Shown: positions 24,401 through 37,184, counted from the stretch's first letter. The stretch: 64,000 nt of DNA from Topomyia yanbarensis (GCF_030247195.1 NC_080671.1:214872943-214936942); one strand, 5' to 3'. Numbers and translations are program-made. The notes: generated from the sequence alone by a model not told the origin.

Positions 24401-25124
24401 ATTCCAAGCAGAAATCTTTGCGATTATGTGCGCGGTGCAATCGGCCCTTCAACTGAGTTTGTCCGGCAGAGTTATAAACTTCTGCTCCGATAGTCAGGCT
24501 GCAATCAAGGCCCTTAGCTCAGACAAATCCCGGTCCAAGCTAGTGATCGCGTGCCGAACCCAAATCGAAGAACTAAGCATTGTCAACACTATCTACCTTG
24601 TCTGGGTGCCCGGACATTGCGGTATTACTGGAAATGAATGGGCTGACGAATTGGCCAGGGCAGGTTCAGCGATTGACTTTGTTGGTCCTGAGCCCGCGCT
24701 GCCAATTTCGACAAGTTGGATAAGGGAAAAAATACGGTCCTGGGCATCGTCCGAGCACCGAAATTATTGGAGAAATCTACAAACGTGTCGCCAAACAAAG
24801 GCGTTTCTAGAACAACCATGCCCAGTGGTTTCGAAAAATCTCTTACATTTTTCGAAGCTCCACTGCGGCATGCTGACCAGGGCTTTAACCGGCCACTGCA
24901 AACTCAATTATCACATGGCAACTATTCAGCGCGCTGAGTCTTTTTCATGTGATCTTTGTGAATCCGACTATGGAACCTCATATCATCTGATATGCAACTG
25001 TCCAGCGGTAGCGCAATTGCGATTTCGAGTCTTCAGCCGTCCTTATATAGACGAAACCATGTTTGGTCGACTGAAACTCAGAGACATACTAAAGTTTCTT
25101 ATCCAATGTGGTAAAGAGCTTTAG
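21474..25124 (+). pseudogene. LOA-like ORF2: endonuclease, RT, RNase H (single nonsense codon)
   Basis: The frame from the ATG at 21474 to the TAG at 25124 spans about 1216 codons with one in-frame TGA at 22959-22961, just before the FIPKGG block of the RT. Endonuclease (first 220 residues) has QVNLQH, VQEPYF, SDANAHH and LSDH. RT has FLDIEGAFDNV, CPQGGVLSPLLWNL and FADD at 23484-23495. RNase H has YTDGS, QAEIFAI, SDSQAA, VPGHCGI and GNEWADELA, so D-E-D-D is complete. A CDLC...H...C motif closes the protein. A CGA-to-TGA change would explain the stop. Apart from it the ORF looks recently active. Function would be target-primed reverse transcription. Confidence 0.88.
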
Positions 25125-25346
25125 GCTTATTCGCAGGCAAGTTGAACTCAAGTAGTTTAACTTACCTGTTGTTTATTTTTGTTTTGTGCTGTTATTTTTC
25201 CCACCCTTCCAATTCAACTTCCCCACACCTTCTTGTCCTTTCCTTCCGCTCAGGAAATGATGAAAACACACGGCAAGGCACCAATCCCCGACTATGTCCG
25301 GGGAACGTGCCATTTGAGCCAATATATTCTGATTCCTGATTCCTGA
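25125..25346 (+). other. 3' UTR and TGATTCC tail of the LOA-like LINE
   Basis: About 220 bp of non-coding sequence ending in repeats of CTGATTC/CTGATTCC. Short simple-repeat tails in place of poly(A) are usual for LOA/I-type elements. Confidence 0.7.
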
Positions 25347-25565
25347 TAGTCGAATCGGTCTAGCCATCTCCGAGAAACCGATGTGACTGTTATTCTGAAT
25401 TTAGATACTTCCGCCGGGGCTTCCGGAACCGATAATGGTGGCCAATGTGGCCAAACAGACTTTGAATGGATGTTAGTGACCTAATACTACAAATCGAAGC
25501 AGTTGTGGTCATATTTTGGAAAAAAATTCACCTTTATACATTCATTGCAGAATTTATTAAAATCG
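25347..25565 (+). repeat. 219-bp flanking duplication, right copy
   Basis: Starts directly after the LINE's TGATTCC-type tail and repeats the segment that precedes the element. It is either an unusually long target-site duplication or the result of unequal exchange. Confidence 0.85.
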
Positions 25566-25910
25566 ACATTTTCTGCGTGTTCGTACTCATCACCCTGTAA
25601 TTCCGGAACCGGAAGTCGGATCCATTAGAAATTCAATAGCAGCCTATGGGAACGTTGCACCTCTCATTTGAGACTAAGTTTGTCAAAATCGGTTCAGCCA
25701 TCTCTGAGAAAAACGAGTGACATTTTTGGTCACATACACACACATACGCACATACACACACACATACATACACACATACATACACACACAGACATTTTCC
25801 GAACTCGACGAACTGAATCGAATGGTATATGTCACTCGGCCCTCCGGGCCTCCGTTAAAAAGTCGGTTTTCAGAGCAATTGCAATACCTTTCTATTGAGA
25901 AAGGCAAAAA
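25347..25910 (+). repeat. Satellite unit 1, right part
   Basis: Resumes with the 219-bp duplicate (part of C plus D), then E, microsatellite and tail. The microsatellite is followed by ACATTTTCCG where the other units have ACATTTGCCG. Confidence 0.85.
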
Positions 25911-27119
25911 GGTGCGAAATCGGCAAAGTCCCAAAAAGTCGATTTTTAGAAAAAAATAAATTTTTTTCGAGATAACATAAAATCTCGACGTTTCATGCAT
26001 TTTAAAGATGTTTGGCATCAAAAATACGAATTCGATTTCTGAAATTTCATGAGGTCCCCCCTTTGAAAAAAAAATTGAGTTCCGGCTTATATGGGAATTT
26101 CATATGTGACCGGACGATTTAGTCTATATTTCCGGACCCATATAAGCGATCCGTGCGAAATTTTATTGACATCTATGGGGATATTATAGCTATCATTTGG
26201 GACTAAGTTTGTGAAAATCGGCCCAACCATTTTCGGGAAACTGGTGTGAGTTCGTAAATTTTGAAAGATGGCCGGTTTTCCCGGGCACTTCCGGAACCGT
26301 CTATGGTGGTCAATGTAGTCAACGAAAGTTTGGTTGGCCGTCGGTGACCTAGAACAGCAAATTTAAGTTGTTTGAGAGACATTTTAGCGAAATTTTTACC
26401 TTTTTTGCTTTCATCGGAGTATCGGTTTGAATCACAATTTGCTATGTGATCGCACGCCACAACCTGTAACTCCGGAACCGGAAGTCGGATCGGGATGAAA
26501 TTAAATAGCCATTTGCAGGGACGCAATACCTTTCATTTGAGGCCAAGCTTAGTCGAATCGGTCTAGCCATCTCCGAGAAACCGATGTGACTGTTATTCTG
26601 AATTTAGATACTTCCGCCGGGGCTTCCGGAACCAATGATGGTGGCCAATGTGGCCAAATGGACTTTGAATGGATGTTAGTGACCTAATACTACAAATCGA
26701 AGCAGTTGTGGTCATATTTTGGAAAAAAATTCACCTTTATACATTCATTGCAGAATTTATTAAAATCGACATTTTCTGCGTGTTCGTACTCATCACCCTG
26801 TAATTCCGGAACCGGAAGTCGGATCCATCAGAAATTCAATAGCAGCCTATGGGAACATTGCACCTTTCATTTGAGACTAAGTTTGTCAAAATCGGTTCAG
26901 CCATCTCTGAGAAAAACGAGTGACATTTTTGGTCACATACACACACACATACGCACATACACACACACATACATACATACACACATACATACACACACAG
27001 ACATTTGCCGAACTCGACGAACTGAATCGAAGGGTATATGTCACTCGGCCCTCCGGGCCTCCATTAAAAAGTCGGTTTTCAGAGCAATTGCAATACCTTT
27101 CTATTGAGAAAGGCAAAAA
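25911..27119 (+). repeat. Satellite unit 2 (1209 bp)
   Basis: Complete unit, a good reference copy. It has private variants in D (CCAATGATGG, AAATGGACT) and in the tail (AAGGGTATATG). Confidence 0.9.
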
Positions 27120-27391
27120 GGTGCGAAAAAAGTCCCAAAAAGTCGATTTTTAGAAAAAAAAAAATTTCGAGATAACATAAAATCTCGACGTTCCATGCAT
27201 TTTAAAGATGTTTGGCATCAAAAATACGAATTCGATTTCTGAAATTTCATGAGGTCCCCCCTTTGAAAAAAAAATTGAGTTCCGGCTTATATGGGAATTT
27301 CATATGTGACCGGACGATTTAGTCTATATTTCCGGACCCATATAAGCGATCAGTGCGAAATTTTATTGACATCTATGGGGATATTATAGCT
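27120..27391 (+). repeat. Satellite unit 3 (fragment, 272 bp)
   Basis: Only leader and most of subunit A. It breaks at GATATTATAGC and the next unit restarts within its leader (TCGATTTTTAG), a deletion or unequal-exchange scar. Confidence 0.88.
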
Positions 27392-29048
27392 TCGATTTTT
27401 AGAAAAAAAATTTTTTCGAGATAACATAAAATCTCGACGTTTCATGCATTTTAAAGATGTTTGGCATCAAAAATACGAATTCGATTTCTGAAATTTCATG
27501 AGGTCCCCCCTTTGAAAAAAAAAATTGAGTTCCGGCTTATATGGGAATTTCATATGTGACCGGACGATTTAGTCTATATTTCCGGACCCATATAAGCGAT
27601 CCGTGCGAAATTTTATTGACATCTATGGGGATATTATAGCTATCATTTGGGACTAAGTTTGTGAAAATCGGCCCAACCATTTTCGGGAAACTGATGTGAG
27701 TTCGTAAATTTTGAAAGATGGCCGGTTTTGCCGGGCACTTCCGGAACCGTCTATGGTGGTCAATGTAGTCAACGAAAGTTTGGTTGGCCGTCGGTGACCT
27801 AGAACAGCAAATTTAAGTTGTTTGAGAGACATTTTAGCGAAATTTTTACCTTTTTTGCTTTCATCGGAGTATCGGTTTGAATCACAATTTGCTATGTGAT
27901 CGCACGCCACAACCTGTAACTCCGGAACCGGAAGTCGGATCGGGATGAAATTAAATAGCCATTTGCGGGGACGCAATACCTTTCATTTGAGGCCAAGCTT
28001 AGTCGAATCGGTCTAGCCATCTCCGAGAAACCGATGTGACTGTTATTCTGAATTTAGATACTTCCGCCGGGGCTTCCGGAACCGATGATGGTGGCCAATG
28101 TGGCCAAATAGACTTTGAATGGATGTTAGTGACCTAATACTACAAATCGAAGCAGTTGTGGTCATATTTTGGAAAAAAATTCACCTTTATACATTCATTG
28201 CAGAATTTATTAAAATCGACATTTTCTGCGTGTTCGTACTCATCACCCTGTAATTCCGGAACCGGAAGTCGGATCCATTAGAAATTCAATAGCAGCCTAT
28301 GGGAACGTTGCACCTTTCATTTGAGACTAAGTTTGTCAAAATCGGTTCAGCCATCTCTGAGAAAAACGAGTGACATTTTTGGTCACATACACACACACAT
28401 ACGCACATACACACACACATACATACATACACACATACATACACACACAGACATTTGCCGAACTCGACGAACTGAATCGAATGGTATATGTCAATCGGCC
28501 CTCCGGGCCTCCGTTAAAAAGTCGGTTTTCAGAGCAATTGCAATCAGTGGTGCAAATTTTCATTTTCAAATGCCATCTTTCAGCTCAATCAAACCCAACC
28601 ATGATTCAAATTCAAAGCCTCCCTTAATCATTCACTTTCAAGTTGACGGGATTTTCATAACCAAACCGTACGTCTTCATTTCAAATTGATGCTTTTTCAT
28701 TCACCAACCAAAGTTGTCATCTACTCTGTAGAAGCCAGTCTAGGTTAAATGTTGACATATTTTGGGTTTTCAAGCTTACATGAACAGTAAGAAGTATGTT
28801 CAGAGTACTTTTGCTGGAAAAACCTAGTGAATATACCAGTACAGAGATATTCACAGGGTCAATGAAATCGAAAATGAATGGAAAATGATTGAGCAGCTCG
28901 GCTGTTTGAATGAATGATGAAAAGAAAAAAACAGCGAATTGAACATAGTAGGGCATGATTTGAGATGTTTTCTTCTTTCAAGTTCAAAACAACCTGGTGA
29001 AAATTTGCAGCTCTGATTGCAATACCTTTCTATTGAGAAAGGCAAAAA
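27392..29048 (+). repeat. Satellite unit 4 (1657 bp, carries a MITE)
   Basis: Lacks the first leader bases and contains a 471-bp hAT-type MITE in its tail. Subunit B has TTTTGCCGGGCA instead of TTTTCCCGGGCA, a variant shared with units 5, 7, 9, 10's neighbour 11 and others. Confidence 0.9.
28545..29015. mobile_element. hAT-type MITE, copy in unit 4
   Basis: 471 bp with imperfect terminal inverted repeats CAGTGGTGCAAATTTTCA and, reversed, CAGAGCTGCAAATTTTCA (16/18), flanked by a perfect 8-bp duplication ATTGCAAT (28537-28544, 29016-29023). An 8-bp TSD with CAG-type ends fits the hAT superfamily. It has no transposase and is non-autonomous. Confidence 0.85.
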
Positions 29049-30263
29049 GGTGCGAAATCGGCAAAGTCCCAAAAAGTCGATTTTTAGAAAAAAATTTTTT
29101 TCGAGATAACATAAAATCTCGACGTTTCATGCATTTTAAAGATGTTTGGCATCAAAAATACGAATTCGATTTCTGAAATTTCATGAGGTCCCCCCTTTGA
29201 AAAAAAAAATTTGAGTTCCGGCTTATATGGGAATTTCATATGTGACCGGACGATTTAGTCTATATTTCCGGACCCATATAAGCGAACCGTGCGAAATTTT
29301 ATTGACATCTATGGGGATATTATAGCTATCATTTGGGACTAAGTTTGTGAAAATCGGCCCAACCATTTTCGGGAAACTGATGTGAGTTCGTAAATTTTGA
29401 AAGATGGCCGGTTTTGCCGGGCACTTCCGGAACCGTCTATGGTGGTCAATGTAGTCAACGAAAGTTTGGTTGGCCGTCGGTGACCTAGAACAGCAAATTT
29501 AAGTTGTTTGAGAGACATTTTAGCGAAATTTTTACCTTTTTTGCTTTCATCGGAGTATCGGTTTGAATCACAATTTGCTATGTGATCGCACGCCACAACC
29601 TGTAACTCCGGAACCGGAAGTCGGATCGGGATGAAATTAAATAGCCATTTGCGGGGACGCAATACCTTTCATTTGAGGCCAAGCTTAGTCGAATCGGTCT
29701 AGCCATCTCCGAGCAACCGATGTGACTGTTATTCTGAATTTAGATACTTCCGCCGGGGCTTCCGGAACCGATGATGGTGGCCAATGTGGCCAAATAGACT
29801 TTGAATGGATGTTAGTGACCTAATACTACAAATCGAAGCAGTTGTGGTCATATTTTGGAAAAAAATTCACCTTCATACATTCATTGCAGAATTGATTAAA
29901 ATCGACATTTTCTGCGTGTTCGTACTCATCACCCTGTAATTCCGGAACCGGAAGTCGGATCCATTAGAAATTCAATAGCAGCCTATGGGAACGTTGCACC
30001 TTTCATTTGAGACTAAGTTTGTCAAAATCGGTTCAGCCATCTCTGAGAAAAACGAGTGACATTTTTGGTCACATACACACACATACGCACATACACACAC
30101 ATACATACATACACACATACATACACACATACATACACACACAGACATTTGCCGAACTCGACGAACTGAATCGAATGGTATATGTCACTCGGCCCTCCGG
30201 GCCTCCGTTAAAAAGTCGGTTTTCAGAGCAATTGCAATACCTTTCTATTGAGAAAGGCAAAAA
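29049..30263 (+). repeat. Satellite unit 5 (1215 bp)
   Basis: Complete unit with GCGAACCGTGCG in A and GAGCAACCGATG in C, variants also seen in units 11 and 17. Confidence 0.9.
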
Positions 30264-31477
30264 GGTGCGAAAAAAGTCCCAAAAAGTCGATTTTTAGAAA
30301 AAAAAAAAATTTCGAGATAACATAAAATCTCGACGTTCCATGCATTTTAAAGATGTTTGGCATCAAAAATACGAATTCGATTTCTGAAATTTCATGAGGT
30401 CCCCCCTTTGAAAAAAAAAATTGAGTTCCGGCTTATATGGGAATTTCATATGTGACCGGACGATTTAGTCTATATTTCCGGACCCATATAAGCGATCCGT
30501 GCGAAATTTTATTGACATCTATGGGGATATTATAGCTATCATTTGGGACTAAGTTTGTGAAAATCGGCCCAACCATTTTCGGGAAACTGATGTGAGTTCG
30601 TAAATTTTGAAAGATGGCCGGTTTTCCCGGGCACTTCCGGAACCGTCTATGGTGGTCAATGTAGTCAACGAAAGTTTGGTTGGCCGTCGGTGACCTAGAA
30701 CAGCAAATTTAAGTTGTTTGAGAGACATTTTAGCGAAATTTTTACCTTTTTTGCTTTCATCGGAGTATCGGTTTGAATCACAATTTGCTATGTGATCGCA
30801 CGCCACAACCTGTAACTCCGGAACCGGAAGTCGGATCGGGATGAAATTAAATAGCCATTTGCGGGGACGCAATACCTTTCATTTGAGGCCAAGATTAGTC
30901 GAATCGGTCTAGCCATCTCCGAGAAACCGATGTGACTGTTATTCTGAATTTAGATACTTCCGCCGGGGCTTCCGGAACCGATAATGGTGGCCAATGTGGC
31001 CAAACAGACTTTGAATGGATGTTAGTGACCTAATACTACAAATCGAAGCAGTTGTGGTCATATTTTGGAAAAAAATTCACCTTTATACATTCATTGCAGA
31101 ATTGATTAAAATCGACATTTTCTGCGTGTTCGTACTCATCACCCTGTAATTCCGGAACCGGAAGTCGGATCCATTAGAAATTCAATAGCAGCCTATGGGA
31201 ACGTTGCACCTTTCATTTGAGACTAAGTTTGTCAAAATCGGTTCAGCCATCTCTGAGAAAAACGAGTGACATTTTTGGTCACATACACACACACATACGC
31301 ACATACACACACACACATACATACATACACACATACATACACACATACATACACACAGACATTTGCCGAACTCGACGAACTGAATCGAATGGTATATGTC
31401 ACTCGGCCCTCCGGGCCTCCGTTAAAAAGTCGGTTTTCAGAGCAATTGCAATACCTTTCTATTGAGAAAGGCAAAAA
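30264..31477 (+). repeat. Satellite unit 6 (1214 bp)
   Basis: Complete. It has GCCAAGATTAG in C and CCGATAATGG/AAACAGAC in D, shared with unit 12. Confidence 0.9.
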
Positions 31478-32354
31478 GGTGCGAAATCGGCAAAGTCCCA
31501 AAAAGTCGATTTTTAGAAAAAAAATTTTTTCGAGATAACATAAAATCTCGACGTTTCATGCATTTTAAAGATGTTTGGCATCAAAAATACGAATTCGATT
31601 TCTGAAATTTCATGAGGTCCCCCCTTTGAAAAAAAAATTGAGTTCCGGCTTATATGGGAATTTCATATGTGACCGGACGATTTAGTCTATATTTCCGGAC
31701 CCATATAAGCGATCCGTGCGAAATTTTATTGACATCTATGGGGATATTATAGCTATCATTTGGGACTAAGTTTGTGAAAATCGGCCCAACCATTTTCGGG
31801 AAACTGATGTGAGTTCGTAAATTTTGAAAGATGGCCGGTTTTGCCGGGCACTTCCGGAACCGTCTATGGTGGTCAATGTAGTCAACGAAAGTTTGGTTGG
31901 CCGTCGGTGACCTAGAACAGCAAATTTAAGTTGTTTGAGAGACATTTTAGCGAAATTTTTACCTTTTTTGCTTTCATCGGAGTATCGGTTTGAATCACAA
32001 TTTGCTATGTGATCGCACGCCACAACCTGTAACTCCGGAACCGGAAGTCGGATCGGGATGAAATTAAATAGCCATTTGCGGGGACGCAATACCTTTCATT
32101 TGAGGCCAAGCTTAGTCGAATCGGTCTAGCCATCTCCGAGAAACCGATGTGACTGTTATTCTGAATTTAGATACTTCCGCCGGGGCTTCCGGAACCGATG
32201 ATGGTGGCCAATGTGGCCAAATAGACTTTGAATGGATGTTAGTGACCTAATACTACAAATAGAAGCAGTTGTGGTCATATTTTGGAAAAAAATTCACCTT
32301 TATACATTCATTTTCAGAGCAATTGCAATACCTTTCTATTGAGAAAGGCAAAAA
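31478..32354 (+). repeat. Satellite unit 7 (877 bp, short variant)
   Basis: Subunit E, the microsatellite and the GGCCCTCCGGGCC tail segment are deleted. D (ACATTCAT) joins directly to TTTCAGAGCAATTGC. The same junction is found in units 9 and 15. Confidence 0.92.
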
Positions 32355-33569
32355 GGTGCGAAAAAAGTCCCAAAAAGTCGATTTTTAGAAAAAAAAAATT
32401 TTCGAGATAACATAAAATCTCGACGTTTCATGCATTTTAAAGATGTTTGGCATCAAAAATACGAATTCGATTTCTGAAATTTCATGAGGTCCCCCCATTG
32501 AAAAAAAAAAAATTGAGTTCCGGCTTATATGGGAATTTCATATGTGACCGGACGATTTAGTCTATATTTCCGGACCCATATAAGCGATCCGTGCGAAATT
32601 TTATTGACATCTATGGGGATATTATAGCTATCATTTAAGACTAAGTTTGTGAAAATCGGCCCAACCATTTTCGGGAAACTGATGTGAGTTCGTAAATTTT
32701 GAAAGATGGCCGGTTTTCCCGGGCACTTCCGGAACCGTCTATGGTGGTCAATGTAGTCAACGAAAGTTTGGTTGGCCGTCGGTGACCTAGAACAGCAAAT
32801 TTAAGTTGTTTGAGAGACATTTTAGCGAAATTTTTACCTTTTTTGCTTTCATCGGAGTATCGGTTTGAATCACAATTTGCTATGTGATCGCACGCCACAA
32901 CCTGTAACTCCGGAACCGGAAGTCGGATCGGGATGAAATTAAATAGCCATTTGCGGGGACGCAATACCTTTCATTTGAGGCCAAGCTTAGTCGAATCGGT
33001 CTAGCCATCTCCGAGAAACCGATGTGACTGTTATTCTGAATTTAGATACTTCCGCCGGGGCTTCCGGAACCGATGATGGTGGCCAATGTGGCCAAATAGA
33101 CTTTGAATGGATGTTAGTGACCTAATACTACAAATCGAAGCAGTTGTGGTCATATTTTGGAAAAAAATTCACCTTTATACATTCATTGCAGAATTTATTA
33201 AAATCGACATTTTCTGCGTGTTCGTACTCATCACCCTGTAATTCCGGAACCGGAAGTCGGATCCATTAGAAATTCAATAGCAGCCTATGGGAACGTTGCA
33301 CCTTTCATTTGAGACTAAGTTTGTCAAAATCGGTTCAGCCATCTCTGAGAAAAACGAGTGACATTTTTGGTCACATACACACACACATACGCACATACAC
33401 ACACACACATACATACATACACACATACATACACACATACATACACACAGACATTTGCCGAACTCGACGAACTGAATCGAATGGTATATGTCACTCGGCC
33501 CTCCGGGCCTCCGTTAAAAAGTCGGTTTTCAGAGCAATTGCAATACCTTTCTATTGAGAAAGGCAAAAA
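32355..33569 (+). repeat. Satellite unit 8 (1215 bp)
   Basis: Complete. It has CCCCCCATTG and CATTTAAGACT variants in A, shared with unit 10 (and CATTTAAGACT with unit 16). Confidence 0.9.
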
Positions 33570-34446
33570 GGTGCGAAATCGGCAAAGTCCCAAAAAGTCG
33601 ATTTTTAGAAAAAAAATTTTTTCGAGATAACATAAAATCTCGACGTTTCATGCATTTTAAAGATGTTTGGCATCAAAAATACGAATTCGATTTCTGAAAT
33701 TTCATGAGGTCCCCCCTTTGAAAAAAAAATTGAGTTCCGGCTTATATGGGAATTTCATATGTGACCGGACGATTTAGTCTATATTTCCGGACCCATATAA
33801 GCGATCCGTGCGAAATTTTATTGACATCTATGGGGATATTATAGCTATCATTTGGGACTAAGTTTGTGAAAATCGGCCCAACCATTTTCGGGAAACTGAT
33901 GTGAGTTCGTAAATTTTGAAAGATGGCCGGTTTTGCCGGGCACTTCCGGAACCGTCTATGGTGGTCAATGTAGTCAACGAAAGTTTGGTTGGCCGTCGGT
34001 GACCTAGAACAGCAAATTTAAGTTGTTTGAGAGACATTTTAGCGAAATTTTTACCTTTTTTGCTTTCATCGGAGTATCGGTTTGAATCACAATTTGCTAT
34101 GTGATCGCACGCCACAACCTGTAACTCCGGAACCGGAAGTCGGATCGGGATGAAATTAAATAGCCATTTGCGGGGACGCAATACCTTTCATTTGAGGCCA
34201 AGCTTAGTCGAATCGGTCTAGCCATCTCCGAGAAACCGATGTGACTGTTATTCTGAATTTAGATACTTCCGCCGGGGCTTCCGGAACCGATGATGGTGGC
34301 CAATGTGGCCAAATAGACTTTGAATGGATGTTAGTGACCTAATACTACAAATAGAAGCAGTTGTGGTCATATTTTGGAAAAAAATTCACCTTTATACATT
34401 CATTTTCAGAGCAATTGCAATACCTTTCTATTGAGAAAGGCAAAAA
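33570..34446 (+). repeat. Satellite unit 9 (877 bp, short variant)
   Basis: Near-perfect copy of unit 7 at an offset of 2092 bp, including the AAATAGAAGCAG variant in D and the same deletion junction. Confidence 0.92.
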
Positions 34447-36126
34447 GGTGCGAAAAAAGTCCCAAAAAGTCGATTTTTAGAAAAAAAAAATTTTCGAGAT
34501 AACATAAAATCTCGACGTTTCATGCATTTTAAAGATGTTTGGCATCAAAAATACGAATTCGATTTCTGAAATTTCATGAGGTCCCCCCATTGAAAAAAAA
34601 AATTGAGTTCCGGCTTATATGGGAATTTCATATGTGACCGGACGATTTAGTCTATATTTCCGGACCCATATAAGCGATCCGTGCGAAATTTTATTGACAT
34701 CTATGGGGATATTATAGCTATCATTTAAGACTAAGTTTGTGAAAATCGGCCCAACCATTTTCGGGAAACTGATGTGAGTTCGTAAATTTTGAAAGATGGC
34801 CGGTTTTCCCGGGCACTTCCGGAACCGTCTATGGTGGTCAATGTAGTCAACGAAAGTTTGGTTGGCCGTCGGTGACCTAGAACAGCAAATTTAAGTTGTT
34901 TGAGAGACATTTTAGCGAAATTTTTACCTTTTTTGCTTTCATCGGAGTATCGGTTTGAATCACAATTTGCTATGTGATCGCACGCCACAACCTGTAACTC
35001 CGGAACCGGAAGTCGGATCGGGATGAAATTAAATAGCCATTTGCGGGGACGCAATACCTTTCATTTGAGGCCAAGCTTAGTCGAATCGGTCTAGTCATCT
35101 CCGAGAAACCGATGTGACTGTTATTCTGAATTTAGATACTTCCGCCGGGGCTTCCGGAACCGATGATGGTGGCCAATGTGGCCAAATAGACTTTGAATGG
35201 ATGTTAGTGACCTAATACTACAAATCGAAGCAGTTGTGGTCATATTTTGGAAAAAAATTCACCTTTATACATTCATTGCAGAATTTATTAAAATCGACAT
35301 TTTCTGCGTGTTCGTACTCATCACCCTGTAATTCCGGAACCGGAAGTCGGATCCATTAGAAATTCAATAGCAGCCTATGGGAACGTTGCACCTTTCATTT
35401 GAGACTAAGTTTGTCAAAATCGGTTCAGCCATCTCTGAGAAAAACGAGTGACATTTTTGGTCACATACACACACACATACGCACATACACACACACATAC
35501 ATACATACACACATACATACACACACAGACATTTGCCGAACTCGACGAACTGAATCGAATGGTATATGTCAATCGGCCCTCCGGGCCTCCGTTAAAAAGT
35601 CGGTTTTCAGAGCAATTGCAATCAGTGGTGCAAATTTTCATTTTCAAATGCCATCTTTCAGCTCAATCAAACCCAACCATGATTCAAATTCAAAGCCTCC
35701 CTTAATCATTCACTTTCAAGTTGACGGGATTTTCATAACCAAACCGTACGTCTTCATTTCAAATTGATGCTTTTTCATTCACCAACCAAAGTTGTCATCT
35801 ACTCTGTAGAAGCCAGTCTAGGTTAAATGTTGACATATTTTGGGTTTTCAAGCTTACATGAACAGTAAGAAGTATGTTCAGAGTACTTTTGCTGGAAAAA
35901 CCTAGTGAATATACCAGTACAGAGATATTCACAGGGTCAATGAAATCGAAAATGAATGGAAAATGATTGAGCAGCTCGGCTGTTTGAATGAATGATGAAA
36001 AGAAAAAAACAGCGAATTGAACATAGTAGGGCATGATTTGAGATGTTTTCTTCTTTCAAGTTCAAAACAACCTGGTGAAAATTTGCAGCTCTGATTGCAA
36101 TACCTTTCTATTGAGAAAGGCAAAAA
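34447..36126 (+). repeat. Satellite unit 10 (1680 bp, carries a MITE)
   Basis: Its first part resembles unit 8. Its later part, including the MITE, matches unit 4 at an offset of 7078 bp. Confidence 0.9.
35623..36093. mobile_element. hAT-type MITE, copy in unit 10
   Basis: The same 471-bp element as at 28545-29015 with the same ATTGCAAT duplication (35615-35622, 36094-36101) at the same position of the unit. It therefore arrived by array duplication and not by a second transposition. Confidence 0.87.
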
Positions 36127-37184
36127 GGTGCGAAATCGGCAAAGTCCCAAAAAGTCGATTTTTAGAAAAAAAAATTTTTCGAGATAACATAAAATCTCGA
36201 CGTTTCATGCATTTTAAAGATGTTTGGCATCAAAAATACGAATTCGATTTCTGAAATTTCATGAGGTCCCCCCTTTGAAAAAAAAATTTGAGTTCCGGCT
36301 TATATGGGAATTTCATATGTGACCGGACGATTTAGTCTATATTTCCGGACCCATATAAGCGAACCGTGCGAAATTTTATTGACATCTATGGGGATATTAT
36401 AGCTATCATTTGGGACTAAGTTTGTGAAAATCGGCCCAACCATTTTCGGGAAACTGATGTGAGTTCGTAAATTTTGAAAGATGGCCGGTTTTGCCGGGCA
36501 CTTCCGGAACCGTCTATGGTGGTCAATGTAGTCAACGAAAGTTTGGTTGGCCGTCGGTGACCTAGAACAGCAAATTTAAGTTGTTTGAGAGACATTTTAG
36601 CGAAATTTTTACCTTTTTTGCTTTCATCGGAGTATCGGTTTGAATCACAATTTGCTATGTGATCGCACGCCACAACCTGTAACTCCGGAACCGGAAGTCG
36701 GATCGGGATGAAATTAAATAGCCATTTGCGGGGACGCAATACCTTTCATTTGAGGCCAAGCTTAGTCGAATCGGTCTAGCCATCTCCGAGCAACCGATGT
36801 GACTGTTATTCTGAATTTAGATACTTCCGCCGGGGCTTCCGGAACCGATGATGGTGGCCAATGTGGCCAAATAGACTTTGAATGGATGTTAGTGACCTAA
36901 TACTACAAATCGAAGCAGTTGTGGTCATATTTTGGAAAAAAATTCACCTTCATACATTCATTGCAGAATTTATTAAAATCGACATCTTCTGCGTGTTCGT
37001 ACTCATCACCCTGTAATTCCGGAACCGGAAGTCGGATCCATTAGAAATTCAATAGCAGCCTATGGGAACGTTGCACCTTTCATTTGAGACTAAGTTTGTC
37101 AAAATCGGTTCAGCCATCTCTGAGAAAAACGAGTGACATTTTTGGTCACATACACACACATACGCACATACACACACATACATA
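36127..37184 (+). repeat. Satellite unit 11, left part
   Basis: Leader to microsatellite, resembling unit 5 (GCGAACCGTGCG, GAGCAACCG). Interrupted within the CACATACATA run by the Waldo-like LINE. Confidence 0.88.

Larger units (their letters stand above)
20798..25346 (+). mobile_element. LOA-like LINE (R1 group, with RNase H) inside satellite unit 1
   Basis: Element with a 5' leader (20798-21473), a single large ORF2 with endonuclease, RT and RNase H, and a 3' UTR ending in a TGATTCC-type repeat (about 25329-25346). RT blocks CPQGGVLSPLLWNL and FADD with a downstream RNase H fit LOA/Bilbo-type elements. ORF1 is missing: the leader segment homologous to the region just before Waldo ORF1 lies only about 125 bp upstream of ORF2. 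Both flanks carry the same 219-bp satellite segment. Confidence 0.8.
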
